Positions 34,901 through 41,881 of a stretch of DNA of 64,000 nt are shown in pieces; position 1 is the first letter of the stretch; the number at the start of each line of letters is the position of its first letter. The stretch covers positions 3,100,001-3,164,000 of the forward strand of contig OZ245942.1 in the NCBI GenBank assembly GCA_965230065.1, written 5' to 3'. A program made the position numbers and the translations under genes. Under the pieces are notes generated by a model that saw only the letters and a program-made list of their open reading frames with translations, had not been told where the DNA came from and made no database searches. The DNA is from G965230065 sp965230065 (GTDB taxonomy: Bacteria; Bacteroidota; Bacteroidia; Cytophagales; Cyclobacteriaceae).

Positions 34901-35455
34901 TACTTAAAAGTAACTGATAATGCTTCAGGCTGTTCAACCAATCCGAGCGTTGTATTGTCACCGATTGATACGGTAGCACCTACGCTGGTAGGCATTCCTG
35001 CTGAAGCCCTCATTACTGCTTGTGGCAATGATATTCCTGCTGCTCCTGAAGTTACGGCAACGGATGATTGTGATGCTGATGTAGCGGTGGAATTGGCCGA
35101 GGTAGTAAAAGCCGGTAAAACCATCAGGACCTGGACAGCCACCGATGCTGCTGGTAATACAACCAGCTTCTCTCAAGTAATTGAGTGCCCTACCGGAGTT
35201 GAGGATGAATTAGAGAATGATAAGTTAATTGTATATCCCAACCCATCAGTTGATAAGATTGTAAACTTTGAGGTTAATTTGAATTCCGGGGCCACTTTGC
35301 AGGTATACGATATGATCGGGAGCCTAATCATCGAGAAAAATGTGCCGTCGGCTGCTACATATGATTTCAATTTTAGTGGCTACCAAAGTGGCAGTTACTT
35401 GGTGAAAGTATTTAATGAAGATGAAGTGATTATTAAAAGATTTATTTTACACTAG
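28976..35455 (+). CDS. 2159-residue multidomain T9SS protein (sorbosone dehydrogenase-like, Kelch, malectin, LamG-like)
   Basis: Start chosen at the second Met, which opens a signal peptide ending VLG before Gln. Domains, by approximate residue: PQQ-type glucose/sorbosone dehydrogenase-like propeller 42-572 (LKFGPDGRLYVSQQDG); acidic thrombospondin-3-like Ca-binding repeats 599-662 (DEDFDGFDNADEID); LamG-like domain 675-905; Kelch repeats 920-1215 (HFYILGGRGDKKIEKYN, KIYVIAGIQ, KIYVAGGRK); Hydin-like Ig 1230-1335; malectin 1343-1500 (INVGGGTYTDSEG); putative Ig 1503-1595; a second LamG-like domain 1622-1846 that shares GDQDNYIKIV with the first; SprB-like and HYR-like repeats; T9SS type A tail from about 2075. 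It is predicted to be a surface carbohydrate-binding or sugar-oxidising protein. Whether the propeller is catalytic cannot be judged. Confidence 0.87.
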   Translation: MKKNYITIANQIPLIFKASNSIVAVFSMLLLLVYFHPVLGQDFNKSNLKGAEVENSTSLKFGPDGRLYVSQQDGLLKAFVVQRNGANDYEAVKAEEITIIKNMPNHNDDGTLNTTLGARQVTGILVKGTPEQPILYVSSSDSRIGGPSKGDTNQDTNSGTVSRLTWIHDQPPLQTDFSSLNNEDLWEKVDLVRGLPRSEENHATNGMEIATIGETKYMFLSVGGLTNAGAPSQNFVKITEYALAAAVLSIDLTALEAMPVYTDARTGDKFIYDLPTLDDPDRENIDNTHADFPYPSNHPMYNETIDLGDPFGGNDGLNQAKVVVDGPVKVYAPGFRNTYDLVITQNRRMYVTDNGANPDWGGYPENEGTSNVTNNYWSTNEPGTNEANPFVGEDGEEWVNNEDHLELVTGAGTIDDYVAGSFYGGHPNPIRANPEGAGLYTHYGANGSSDGAFRTSKDDPEFPLPADWPPVPLDLANPVEGDFQNPGVDDNAVTIWPKNCNAIDEYTASNLEGKYTGNLIAGSSFKQGRLFRLELNPDGSEKALDIEFANVAKSFVLGITCQGDDDIFGGTVWLTTYDKKEGGIKILEPADYDGNSVPNCTGADDPNLDEDFDGFDNADEIDAGSDPCNGLDTPDDADQDFISDLNDPDDDNDGIEDHLDVFQLGGVEEVAAIPFDYELFNDKTGFYGLGLIGIMTNLDPNDNYINWLDVPNVENPEEDDVYGGATGVITVKMTEGDALGATNTQEKAFQMGVHVDGSTFPFTIRSAMLKPFHNFTGDESQGAFIGTGDQDNYIKIVLNAGGIAVVKEDAGTPETLVQEALSGGTSDGNITVFFSINPLNNTIQPRYAIDYNEEEGASNNIIDLGDPIPFTGKLLDVIQQEGNPLAVGIIGTSKGSAAPFKGSWDKFAAEFDPVTEEGEWFAIDGTVPTPRHENAFVQVGDHFYILGGRGDKKIEKYNLTTKTWSATNTSLNNIHHFQAVVYDGLIYIINGMTGGFPDETPLPNVLIYDPVNDKLITGPEIPEDRRRGSSGVVVYNDKIYVIAGIQNGHIDGWVKWADEFDPVTGEWKTLTDAPRERDHFMVAEKNGKIYVAGGRKSFYDGKNFDFSQTIAEVDVYDIETDQWTTLPNNIPTQRAGAPVGILGGELFVMGGEGTQKDAHPQTEALDLQTFFWRQAKDMLSPRHATQAIVNNGGIFVAAGSSKQGAKDMDSHEAFFLFGQKDPAGEPVPNSTLEPSAENIDFGTVEVGQSVTEDFSVTNGGSGLGIYIESISITGDPAFTLNGVPTTFPLNLRPGAKLDLSVALEQANEEGKNASISIQYSTSGTPLTIPVVVGSGGEPEPTGPIALINVGGGTYTDSEGKDWSADKNFEGGKKFEDTALPIDGTEDDKLYQSERYTNNKENQFAYEIPVEAGIYDISLHFAEIFFKESTDVGKRVFNVDIENGQRSLPNYDIIADVGPATAVVKTFTGITVEDGNLSIVLTKIQDNAKISAIEVYPNTGGEGLSIEQIADQNSKVGDEPQLTVIANGGVGNLTFSATNLPDGLEIEPTNGMIIGTVAGSALAGGSFNVNVSVEDEQDNTASIQFVWTVTSTVAGDADEDGVNDAADAFAFDPDNGTTTTLPVNIDFSNSSSVFANGFNGMMLDPAGEADFTTMHTPADVIVNGENGQLIINNIPGGDAFKAINTQKNAFQFGMQVPDTNFIVHTRILEPFIEVEPVKFRSMGMYVGNGDQDNYIKIVIGATPDKDVQIQVLKEVGGEVGDSDEQKEVNAAFKAAQFVDLFLEVDPINKTATPSYSVDGVPVESTFAPISIPEAWIEEVVALGIISTSTGGSVDNSNPFSTRWDVFDVKTPMGVVVTKTDAECAGKFGTASVEVSGGIAPHTVDWGEGVDPENLTGGTYLVEISDASGYKIIEEVVIDQPAEIVLSFTQTMAPTCTTNGEVTWEVSGTTDYTEEWTDEQGDPLEMSKPMSLPAGTYYLKVTDNASGCSTNPSVVLSPIDTVAPTLVGIPAEALITACGNDIPAAPEVTATDDCDADVAVELAEVVKAGKTIRTWTATDAAGNTTSFSQVIECPTGVEDELENDKLIVYPNPSVDKIVNFEVNLNSGATLQVYDMIGSLIIEKNVPSAATYDFNFSGYQSGSYLVKVFNEDEVIIKRFILH

Positions 35456-35534
35456 AAAAACCAATAGAAATAAGCCTTACCGCTTTTCTGCAAAACCACA
35501 GTATACAACCTAACCTAGTGATGTATTCTACATC

Positions 35535-35568
35535 AAAGATCGTAGGAGAAAAACTCCTGCGGTCTTTT
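35535..35568 (+). terminator. intrinsic terminator after the 2159-residue gene
   Basis: AAAGATCGTAGGAG and CTCCTGCGGTCTTTT form a 14-bp stem (two wobble pairs) around a 5-base loop, ending in TTTT. It also overlaps the earliest possible start (35567) of the next gene, which argues for that gene starting later. Confidence 0.8.
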
Positions 35569-35602
35569 GAAACTGATAACTCTTTCAAAGAAATTTAAAA
35601 AA

Positions 35603-36325
35603 ATGAATGTAAAAGTACTGTCTATTGTAATTCCAGCTTATAATGAAGCAAAAACAATTCATATTATTTTAAATAAGGTTAAGGAAGTAAAACTGGTAAA
35701 TGATATCCAAAAAGAAGTGATTATCGTGAACGACTGTTCTGCTGATAACACAGAGGAAGTTGTGCAGGAATATATTGAGCAAAACAAAGATTTGAATATA
35801 CAGTATTACAGCCACGAAGTAAATCAGGGAAAAGGAGCTGCCTTACACACCGGCATAAAAAAGGCAAAAGGGGATTGTGTCATCATTCAGGATGCTGATT
35901 TGGAGTATACGCCCAGTGAATATAATATTTTGTTAAAGCCAATCATGGAAGACCAGGCAGATGTGGTTTATGGTTCCCGTTTTTTGGGGGGCAGTGCCCA
36001 CAGGGTACTGTTCTTTTGGCACTCTATCGGTAACGGATTTCTCACATTGATGTCGAATATGTTTACCGACCTGAACCTGACCGATATGGAAACCTGTTAT
36101 AAATTGTTCAAAACGGAGATTATTCAGTCTATTGAATTAAAAGAAAAACGATTTGGTTTTGAGCCGGAGGTTACCGCGAAAATCGCCAAAATACCCGAGA
36201 TAAAAATTTATGAAGTAGGCATATCATACCACGGGCGGACCTATGCTGAAGGTAAAAAAATCAACTGGAAAGACGGTTTCAGAGCCATCTATTGTATACT
36301 GAAATATAATATGTTCTCGAGGTAA
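35603..36325 (+). CDS. family 2 glycosyltransferase, dolichyl-phosphate-mannose-synthase type
   Basis: 240 residues from 35603; an upstream Met at 35567 lies in the terminator stem. The fold is GT-A: LSIVIPAYNEAKTI at the start, VIIVNDCSADNT, NQGKGAALHTGIKKAKGD, then the metal-binding QDADLEY and VYGSRFLGG. No C-terminal membrane segments follow, so it resembles the short, soluble polyprenyl-phosphate hexosyl transferases used in glycan assembly. The neighbours do not identify a pathway; it converges on the bestrophin gene with a 15-base gap. Confidence 0.9.
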   Translation: MNVKVLSIVIPAYNEAKTIHIILNKVKEVKLVNDIQKEVIIVNDCSADNTEEVVQEYIEQNKDLNIQYYSHEVNQGKGAALHTGIKKAKGDCVIIQDADLEYTPSEYNILLKPIMEDQADVVYGSRFLGGSAHRVLFFWHSIGNGFLTLMSNMFTDLNLTDMETCYKLFKTEIIQSIELKEKRFGFEPEVTAKIAKIPEIKIYEVGISYHGRTYAEGKKINWKDGFRAIYCILKYNMFSR

Positions 36326-36340
36326 TAGTTAAACTTTAGG

Positions 36341-37264
36341 TCAGAAAATCTTCTCAAAAGGGATTTCTCGATCTGTTTTTTCTACCTCGCTATACATACA
36401 GAGAATTTCATATACATTGTTTTTAATGGTATTTGCAATTGTCCCGGTAGGAAGATCATTGCAGTCTAATCCGAAAGGGTCTTCTATCTCTTCACCAATC
36501 AGCTCCATACCAGCCATGGCAAAGAATACAAACATGACGAGTGGAATGGTATAATACTGAAATTCATCAATAAGCCCAAAGGGAAGGATAAGGCAATAAG
36601 CCAGTATAAAGACTTTGATATACACATTGTAAGAAAAAGGAATGGGCGTTTTCTTGATGCGTTCGCAAGCTCCCATAATATCCAGTAAAGCAGATATGTG
36701 AGGGCGCAAGTTTATCATATCAGCTTCTGAGAATATTCCGCTCCGGTATATCAATTCAGCCCGGTTAAATATTTGTAGCGAAATCATGTTTGGGATATGG
36801 GTACGATTGGTATAAAACTTTTTTTCTTCTTCTGTGAGGTGCAAAAGCTCTTCCAGCTTTACGCCATTTCTTAAATGTTCTTTCAGTGCAATGCAAAAGT
36901 TTGAGATGTGTTTGGCAAAAAAGTTTCTGTCTTGTGTATTATCTCCAGGGAGCATAGCTTGTAAAAGCACAGCCAGTGTGCGGGTGTTATTTACCAAAGC
37001 GCCCCATTGTTTTCTGCCTTCCCACCAGCGGTCATAAGCTGTGTTGGTTCTGAACACCAGTAAGATGCTGAGCACAATTCCCAACAAAGAAAAAAAGCCT
37101 GAAGACAATTTCATTTCTGGTTGTATTACTTCAATTATCAAAAAACATATCAGGGCAGTCAGGAAACCGTTAAAAAGTACATATCGGAAAAGCGTTTGTA
37201 ATACATAACTTCTGTAAAAATTAAATAGATTTCTGAACCACTCTTTAGAATTGTATCGGATCAT
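36341..37264 (-). CDS. bestrophin-family anion channel
   Basis: 307 residues from the Met at 37264, ten bases after the stop of the flavoprotein fusion gene; the longer frame from 37303 would overlap that gene. The bestrophin marks are the first membrane hairpin (VLFNGFLTALICFLIIEVI), LLVFRTNTAYDRWWEGRKQWGALVNNTRTLA and the C-terminal membrane pair ending in EIEDPFGLDCNDLP, the conserved ion-channel neck motif. Bacterial bestrophins are pentameric channels whose ion preference varies between anions and cations. It is the third gene in the same operon as a redox-type response regulator and its kinase, an unusual pairing. Confidence 0.9.
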   Translation of the reverse strand: MIRYNSKEWFRNLFNFYRSYVLQTLFRYVLFNGFLTALICFLIIEVIQPEMKLSSGFFSLLGIVLSILLVFRTNTAYDRWWEGRKQWGALVNNTRTLAVLLQAMLPGDNTQDRNFFAKHISNFCIALKEHLRNGVKLEELLHLTEEEKKFYTNRTHIPNMISLQIFNRAELIYRSGIFSEADMINLRPHISALLDIMGACERIKKTPIPFSYNVYIKVFILAYCLILPFGLIDEFQYYTIPLVMFVFFAMAGMELIGEEIEDPFGLDCNDLPTGTIANTIKNNVYEILCMYSEVEKTDREIPFEKIF

Positions 37265-37274
37265 GATGGTTTGG

Positions 37275-38936
37275 TTAAACGGTAGATAGGTATTCGTGTA
37301 CAAACTTGATGGTCATAGCACCCTCACCTACCGCAGAAGCTACACGGTTCATCGCCCCTGCCCGTACATCACCAGCAGCAAAAATACCGGGAATGCAGGT
37401 TTCCAAGAGCAAAGGCTCTCTTTCCAACTTCCAAAGTTGCTTAAAGTTTTTGTATCGATACAAATCACGCCCGGTCTCAATAAAACCTTTTTTATTTTTG
37501 ATGACATCTAACGCTACCCAATCAGTGAATGGCCTGTTACCAATAAAAATAAAAAGTGCAGCGGCACCTACTGTTTCAGTTGCTTCAGTTTCAATATTTT
37601 TGATAGTAAGTTGTTCAAGATAACTATTTCCATTGGCGGCTGTTACCTGTTTGCCTCCCATTACCGTAATATTATCGGTTCTGTTAATTTGATCGATAAG
37701 GTATTGTGACATGGAAGAAGCAAGGTCTTTCTTTCTGATGATAATGTACACATTTTTGGCAAAATTAGACAGATACATAGCCGCCTGACCAGCAGAATTG
37801 CCACCACCCACAATATAAACATCTTTGCTGGCACAGGCATTAGCTTCAGTATTGGCAGCACCATAGTATACCCCGGCACCGGTAAAGTCATGAATACCCT
37901 CTCCTTCCAGCTTGCGGTAGTTTACTCCCGTGGCAATTACCAGGCTCCGGGTTTTAACCTCACTGCCATCCGACAGGGCAAGTATTTTATAATTATCTTG
38001 TAATTTGATTTCAGTAACTTCCAGGGGTGATAAAAACTCGGCGCCCAACCTCTTTGCCTGTGAAATAGCCCTGCGGGAAAGATCGGCTCCGCTTAATCCA
38101 TTGGGAAATCCCAGGTAGTTCTCAATGCGCGAACTGGTGCCTGCCTGTCCTCCTGGCGCTCTCTTTTCCACCATCAGGGTTTTTAATCCCTCTGACGCCC
38201 CATACACAGCCGCTGCCAGTCCGGCAGGGCCAGCTCCAATAATCACCACATCGTATAAGGTTTCGGTGGCTTGTATTTTCATACCGATTTTGGCAGCAAG
38301 TTCATTAATAGAAGGGCTTACTAAAAATGAGGAGTCCTCAAAGAAAATGGCCGGTAGGTCTTTGGGCTCGATTTTGTTGAGGGTAAGCAGTTCCTGACCT
38401 TTTGAGTTAGTTTCAATATCTAGCCACTGGTAAGGAACCAGATTGCCTGCCAAAAAATCTTTGATCTCGTGTGATTTGGGAGAGTATTGATACCCCACAA
38501 CCCGAATTCCCTGGTAATCAGGAGTAAACACATTTTGCCATTCTCCCAGCAAATCGTCAATAACAGGATATAGTTTTTCCTCGGGCGGATCCCAGGGTTT
38601 TGTCAAGTAATAATCTAGTTGTACATCGTTAATGGCTTTGATGGCTGCATCAATATCAGAGTAGGCAGTAAGGAGCACCCGTTTGGTATCAGGAAATAGT
38701 TGTTTGCTTTTCTCCAGAAATTCAACACCCAGCATTTCGGGCATGCGCTGGTCTGAAACGAAGAGGGCAATGGCATCTGCTTTTTTCTTGATGTCTTCTA
38801 AAGAAGCCAGTGCTTCATTAGCGGAGTCGGTGCTGATTACCCGGTAGTTGTTCTTATACCTGCTTCTCAGGTCGCGTACAATTGCCCTCAAGACCTGAGG
38901 GTCGTCATCAATAGCAAAAATTATGGGTGGTTTCAT
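37275..38936 (-). CDS. response regulator - thioredoxin-fold - thioredoxin reductase-like flavoprotein fusion
   Basis: 553 residues from Met at 38936; the frame runs back to 38996 but that would overlap the kinase gene. Residues 1-125 are a receiver (Asp62 acceptor in SDQRMP, Thr90, Lys113 in LTKPW). Residues about 143-220 look like a glutaredoxin/thioredoxin fold, with SPKS (152-155) where an active CxxC would be. The rest is a thioredoxin reductase-like FAD/NAD domain (VIIGAGPAGLAAAVYG, VYIVGGGNSAGQAA, GIFAAGDVR), but the CxxC that normally precedes the NADPH domain is missing: the segment reads GVYYGAANTEANAC. The family is known as a fused response regulator/thioredoxin-disulfide reductase, but here neither disulfide site is present, so flavin-based sensing or another reductase activity is more likely. 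Confidence 0.92.
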   Translation of the reverse strand: MKPPIIFAIDDDPQVLRAIVRDLRSRYKNNYRVISTDSANEALASLEDIKKKADAIALFVSDQRMPEMLGVEFLEKSKQLFPDTKRVLLTAYSDIDAAIKAINDVQLDYYLTKPWDPPEEKLYPVIDDLLGEWQNVFTPDYQGIRVVGYQYSPKSHEIKDFLAGNLVPYQWLDIETNSKGQELLTLNKIEPKDLPAIFFEDSSFLVSPSINELAAKIGMKIQATETLYDVVIIGAGPAGLAAAVYGASEGLKTLMVEKRAPGGQAGTSSRIENYLGFPNGLSGADLSRRAISQAKRLGAEFLSPLEVTEIKLQDNYKILALSDGSEVKTRSLVIATGVNYRKLEGEGIHDFTGAGVYYGAANTEANACASKDVYIVGGGNSAGQAAMYLSNFAKNVYIIIRKKDLASSMSQYLIDQINRTDNITVMGGKQVTAANGNSYLEQLTIKNIETEATETVGAAALFIFIGNRPFTDWVALDVIKNKKGFIETGRDLYRYKNFKQLWKLEREPLLLETCIPGIFAAGDVRAGAMNRVASAVGEGAMTIKFVHEYLSTV

Positions 38937-38971
38937 ATTTGGTAGCAGAGGAAAATATTTTTCATTAATAT

Positions 38972-40369
38972 TTATACGTCGTGAATAGGTAAGCACACCT
39001 GAAATTCTGTTTTTCCGGGCTTAGAGGTTACTTTGATTTGTCCGTTGTGCTGGTCAATAATTTTTTTGACCACATCCAGTCCCAATCCGGTTCCCTGGCC
39101 AATAGGTTTTGTAGTAAAAAAAGGGTCAAAAATGCTATCAATGATGTCAACGGGTATGCCACTGCCGTTGTCTATCACCTCTACCAGCACAAAATCACGA
39201 TCTTGTCGGGAATTCAGTGCCAATGTACCTCCGTTATCCATAGCATCAATGGCGTTGTCAATAATATTGGTCCATACCTGATTCAGTTCTCCGGCAAAAG
39301 CCTTAATTTTAGGAATATCCTCCTGAAAATTCTCTATCACTTTTATGTTTTTATACTTTAATTTATGATTCAGTATGGTTAGTGTATTGCTAATACCTTC
39401 GTGGATATTCAGGAGCTCTTTGTCTTGTGCCCTATCCATATGTGAATAAGTTTTTACAGCCTTTACCAGCCCAGAAATCCGGGTAGCCGCTTCCTCTATA
39501 TCATTTACCAACCTTTCTGTATTAAAATTGTTGGCTACCCAGGCCAATACCGGCGATAAAAACTCATCCGGAACGGTTTTGTTGATTTTTTCTATTTCCT
39601 CTAAAGAAAGGCCAAAGTCTACAAAGGTTTCGGCCAGGTCGTAATTATCTCCTACTCCTTTTTCATCCAGCCAGTCGGCAATTTCATCTTCCTGGGCATT
39701 TCTTTCCATGAGCGATAGTTTGGGTTTATCTTTTTGCTGGATTTTAGCATACATAAGCTCGTTCACAGCATCTACCTGCCCGGGGGTAACGTGCATGTTC
39801 ATCACCTGTTTAAATCGGTCGGGCGTGTGGTGTAGTTGTTTTTTCAGTTCAACCGCACTTCTGACGATGGCCGCCGCCGGGTTGTTCATTTCATGCGCAA
39901 GCCCGGCTGAAAGCTTACCCAGGGCCATCATTTTATCATTTTGCTGCTGCTGCCTGGTAAAGTTCCGGGTACGGCTGGTCATTTCGTGTACCAGGGCAGC
40001 GGTGAGTTCATAACTAATTTGTGTTAGTTCACGCAGATAATCTTTGTGTAGGGCGAAATAAGTGGTAGGGCGGGCAGCAACGCCAAAAGCACCTGCCTGC
40101 TTCATTCTGGAAAAAGGAAGCAAACCGGAAATGGCACCGTCGGTGAGTTCGCCTACGTCGCGCATTTGGTTGGCTTGTAAAAACTTAAGCAGCAGACGCC
40201 CTTTGAGAATTATGTATAAATGATCGGCCGAATCACCTTTTTTGAAGAGGTATTCATCTGTATCCAGGTTGCGTATTTCGCCTTTGCCGGCCAGCCATTG
40301 CAGGTGTTCTTCAGGCACTTCACTGAATGCCGGAACATTTTTCAGTTCATCTATTATGTTTCTATTCAT
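38972..40369 (-). CDS. histidine kinase with N-terminal cyclic-nucleotide-binding-type domain
   Basis: 465 residues. Residues about 10-130 are a CRP-like cNMP-binding fold (DEYLFKKGDSADHLYIILKGRL), although the usual phosphate-binding arginine motif is replaced by GAISGLLPF. The kinase core has His159 in SAGLAHEMNNPAAA, a long helical spacer, then HATPase motifs NIIDNAIDAM, DNGSGIP and GTGLGL. No transmembrane segment is present, so it is cytoplasmic. It is the first gene of the operon with the receiver-flavoprotein fusion (35 bases downstream) and bestrophin, and the fusion is its obvious phosphotransfer partner. Confidence 0.93.
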   Translation of the reverse strand: MNRNIIDELKNVPAFSEVPEEHLQWLAGKGEIRNLDTDEYLFKKGDSADHLYIILKGRLLLKFLQANQMRDVGELTDGAISGLLPFSRMKQAGAFGVAARPTTYFALHKDYLRELTQISYELTAALVHEMTSRTRNFTRQQQQNDKMMALGKLSAGLAHEMNNPAAAIVRSAVELKKQLHHTPDRFKQVMNMHVTPGQVDAVNELMYAKIQQKDKPKLSLMERNAQEDEIADWLDEKGVGDNYDLAETFVDFGLSLEEIEKINKTVPDEFLSPVLAWVANNFNTERLVNDIEEAATRISGLVKAVKTYSHMDRAQDKELLNIHEGISNTLTILNHKLKYKNIKVIENFQEDIPKIKAFAGELNQVWTNIIDNAIDAMDNGGTLALNSRQDRDFVLVEVIDNGSGIPVDIIDSIFDPFFTTKPIGQGTGLGLDVVKKIIDQHNGQIKVTSKPGKTEFQVCLPIHDV

Positions 40370-40458
40370 ATATTCAATAATTATGTGGCCTCAGTGTGTG
40401 CCATAAATTAAATTTAGGCGAACTCTTTGAATACAGCAAGTGAATGTATAAGATAGAA

Positions 40459-40475
40459 GACAGGTTGAACCTGTC
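40459..40475. promoter_or_regulatory. hyphenated palindrome between the kinase operon and pcm
   Basis: GACAGGT-TGA-ACCTGTC is a perfect 7-bp inverted repeat with a 3-base centre, in the 144-base divergent gap, 39 bases before pcm and 90 bases before the kinase gene. Its size and place suit a dimeric regulator's operator. Confidence 0.5.
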
Positions 40476-40513
40476 AATTTACGGTTATTTTAATAGGAAC
40501 GAAACGAATTGGT

Positions 40514-41167
40514 ATGCAGGAAGATAGTTATAAACACCAGGGAATGCGCCGTACCTTGGTGAAAAAATTAAGGAATAAAGGGATAAAAGACGAAAAAGTG
40601 TTGTCCGCCATTGGAAAAATTCCCCGCCATCTTTTTCTGGATAGTGCTTTTGCAGAACATGCTTACAAAGACAAAGCCATGCCTATTGAGGAAGGGCAAA
40701 CTATTTCCCAACCCTATACCGTGGCTTTCCAAACTGAACTGCTGAATGTGCAGCCGGGCGATAAGGTGCTGGAGGTAGGAACAGGTTCGGGTTATCAGTG
40801 TTGTGTATTGCTTGAGTTAGGTGCCAAGGTATATACAATTGAATATAACCAAAAGCTGTATGAGAAAACCGCCAGGTTTTTACCTTCTATTGGGTACAAA
40901 GCGTATTTTTTGCAGGGAGATGGATCCAAAGGAGCACCTACTTTTGCTCCTTATGATAAGATCATAGTAACAGCCGGGGCGCCCACCATGCCCGATGCCC
41001 TGATCGCACAGTTGAACATTGGAGGCAAACTGGTAATTCCGATAGGGGATAACAAAACACAGAAAATGGTGTTGGTAGAAAAAATAACAGATAAAGAAGT
41101 AGATTGGCAGGAATTTGCCGCCTTTAGCTTTGTGCCACTATTGGGCAAACATGGGTGGAAGCAATAG
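40514..41167 (+). CDS. pcm: protein-L-isoaspartate(D-aspartate) O-methyltransferase
   Basis: 217 residues, typical for Pcm, which uses SAM to methylate damaged isoaspartyl residues so that they can revert. The substrate-side EEGQTISQPYTVAFQTELL (about 59-77) and the SAM motif KVLEVGTGSGYQ (84-95) are intact, with IIVTAGAPTMPDAL further on. It is divergent from the kinase operon and monocistronic, ending in a hairpin-rich gap. Confidence 0.95.
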   Translation: MQEDSYKHQGMRRTLVKKLRNKGIKDEKVLSAIGKIPRHLFLDSAFAEHAYKDKAMPIEEGQTISQPYTVAFQTELLNVQPGDKVLEVGTGSGYQCCVLLELGAKVYTIEYNQKLYEKTARFLPSIGYKAYFLQGDGSKGAPTFAPYDKIIVTAGAPTMPDALIAQLNIGGKLVIPIGDNKTQKMVLVEKITDKEVDWQEFAAFSFVPLLGKHGWKQ

Positions 41168-41182
41168 CAGCTGATAGTTTCT

Positions 41183-41249
41183 GCCGGACTAACCGGCGGT
41201 TTAAAGTTTAATGTTTGTGGTTTATTGTTTGTCATTTAAACTTTAAACC
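41183..41249. repeat. pcm terminator-like stem plus GGTTTAAAGTTT inverted repeat
   Basis: GCCGG-ACTAA-CCGGC (41183-41197) is followed directly by GGTTTAAAGTTTAATG (41198-41213), whose reverse complement recurs as CATTTAAACTTTAAACC (41233-41249) with one extra base. The whole block can fold as two adjacent hairpins between pcm and the thioesterase gene. Confidence 0.75.
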
Positions 41250-41276
41250 AGAAACCTAAAACTTAAAACAAATTTT

Positions 41277-41804
41277 ATGGAGAGAAAGAAAAAATATCCC
41301 AGGGATTCGTTTACTACCATGACCGAAATGGTATTGCCGAACAATACCAACGGGTTTAATGGGTTGATGGGGGGAAAACTGCTCTATTGGATGGACGTGA
41401 TTGCAGCCATTGCCGCTCAGAAACATAGCAACAGCCTGGTAGTTACGGCCTCGGTAGATAACGTTTCATTTTCGCACCCTATTCGTTTGGGGCATGTAGT
41501 TACCCTGAAAGCGCAGGTTACCCGGGCCTTTAATACCTCTATGGAAGTTCACATTGAGGTGCAGGCGACCGATGTGCCCAACAACCAGATTGTGGAAAGC
41601 CATCAGGCATTCTTCACAATGGTAGCCATGGATTTGCGGGGAAATAAAGTGAGTGTACCTGAAGTGGAACCTGAAACAGAAAAAGAAAAGACTTTGTACG
41701 ATGGGGCTTTGCGCCGCAGGCAGCTCAGATTGATTCTGGGTGGTAGAATGAAACCTGAAGAAGCCCAGGAATTGAAATCTATTTTTGATATAAAAGGAAA
41801 GTAG
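41277..41804 (+). CDS. acyl-CoA thioesterase, hotdog fold
   Basis: 175 residues. NTNGFNGLMGGKLLYWMDVIAAIAAQKHS contains the hotdog helix with the Asn and Asp catalytic pattern of the YciA/BACH-type acyl-CoA thioesterases (normally N-x-x-G-x-x-F-G-G-x-L-x-x-W-M-D), followed by VTASVDNVSFSHPIRLGHVVTL. Such enzymes release free fatty acids from CoA. The C-terminal RRRQLRLILGGRMKPEEAQEL is a common tail in this family. It is flanked on both sides by related GTTT/AAAC word repeats. Confidence 0.9.
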   Translation: MERKKKYPRDSFTTMTEMVLPNNTNGFNGLMGGKLLYWMDVIAAIAAQKHSNSLVVTASVDNVSFSHPIRLGHVVTLKAQVTRAFNTSMEVHIEVQATDVPNNQIVESHQAFFTMVAMDLRGNKVSVPEVEPETEKEKTLYDGALRRRQLRLILGGRMKPEEAQELKSIFDIKGK

Positions 41805-41871
41805 TTTGTAGTCTTATGTTTGAAGTTTGTTGTTTGTCGTTTAAACTAAAAACTCGAAACTAAAAACAAAA
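41802..41871. repeat. diverged GTTTGT / AAACTAAAAACT word repeat
   Basis: Between the thioesterase gene and the next gene, words of the type AGTTTGTAGT, TTTGAAGTTTGTTGTTTGTCGTTT run into reverse-complement-like words AAACTAAAAACTCGAAACTAAAAAC. It resembles a diverged copy of the repeat at 41198-41249 (both share GTTTGTC(A/G)TTTAAACT). Confidence 0.6.
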
Positions 41872-41881
41872 ATCTCATACC

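Noticed and set aside
37275..38936. Annotation as a working thioredoxin-disulfide reductase
   Set aside because: The CxxC of the reductase domain and of the thioredoxin-like domain are both absent.
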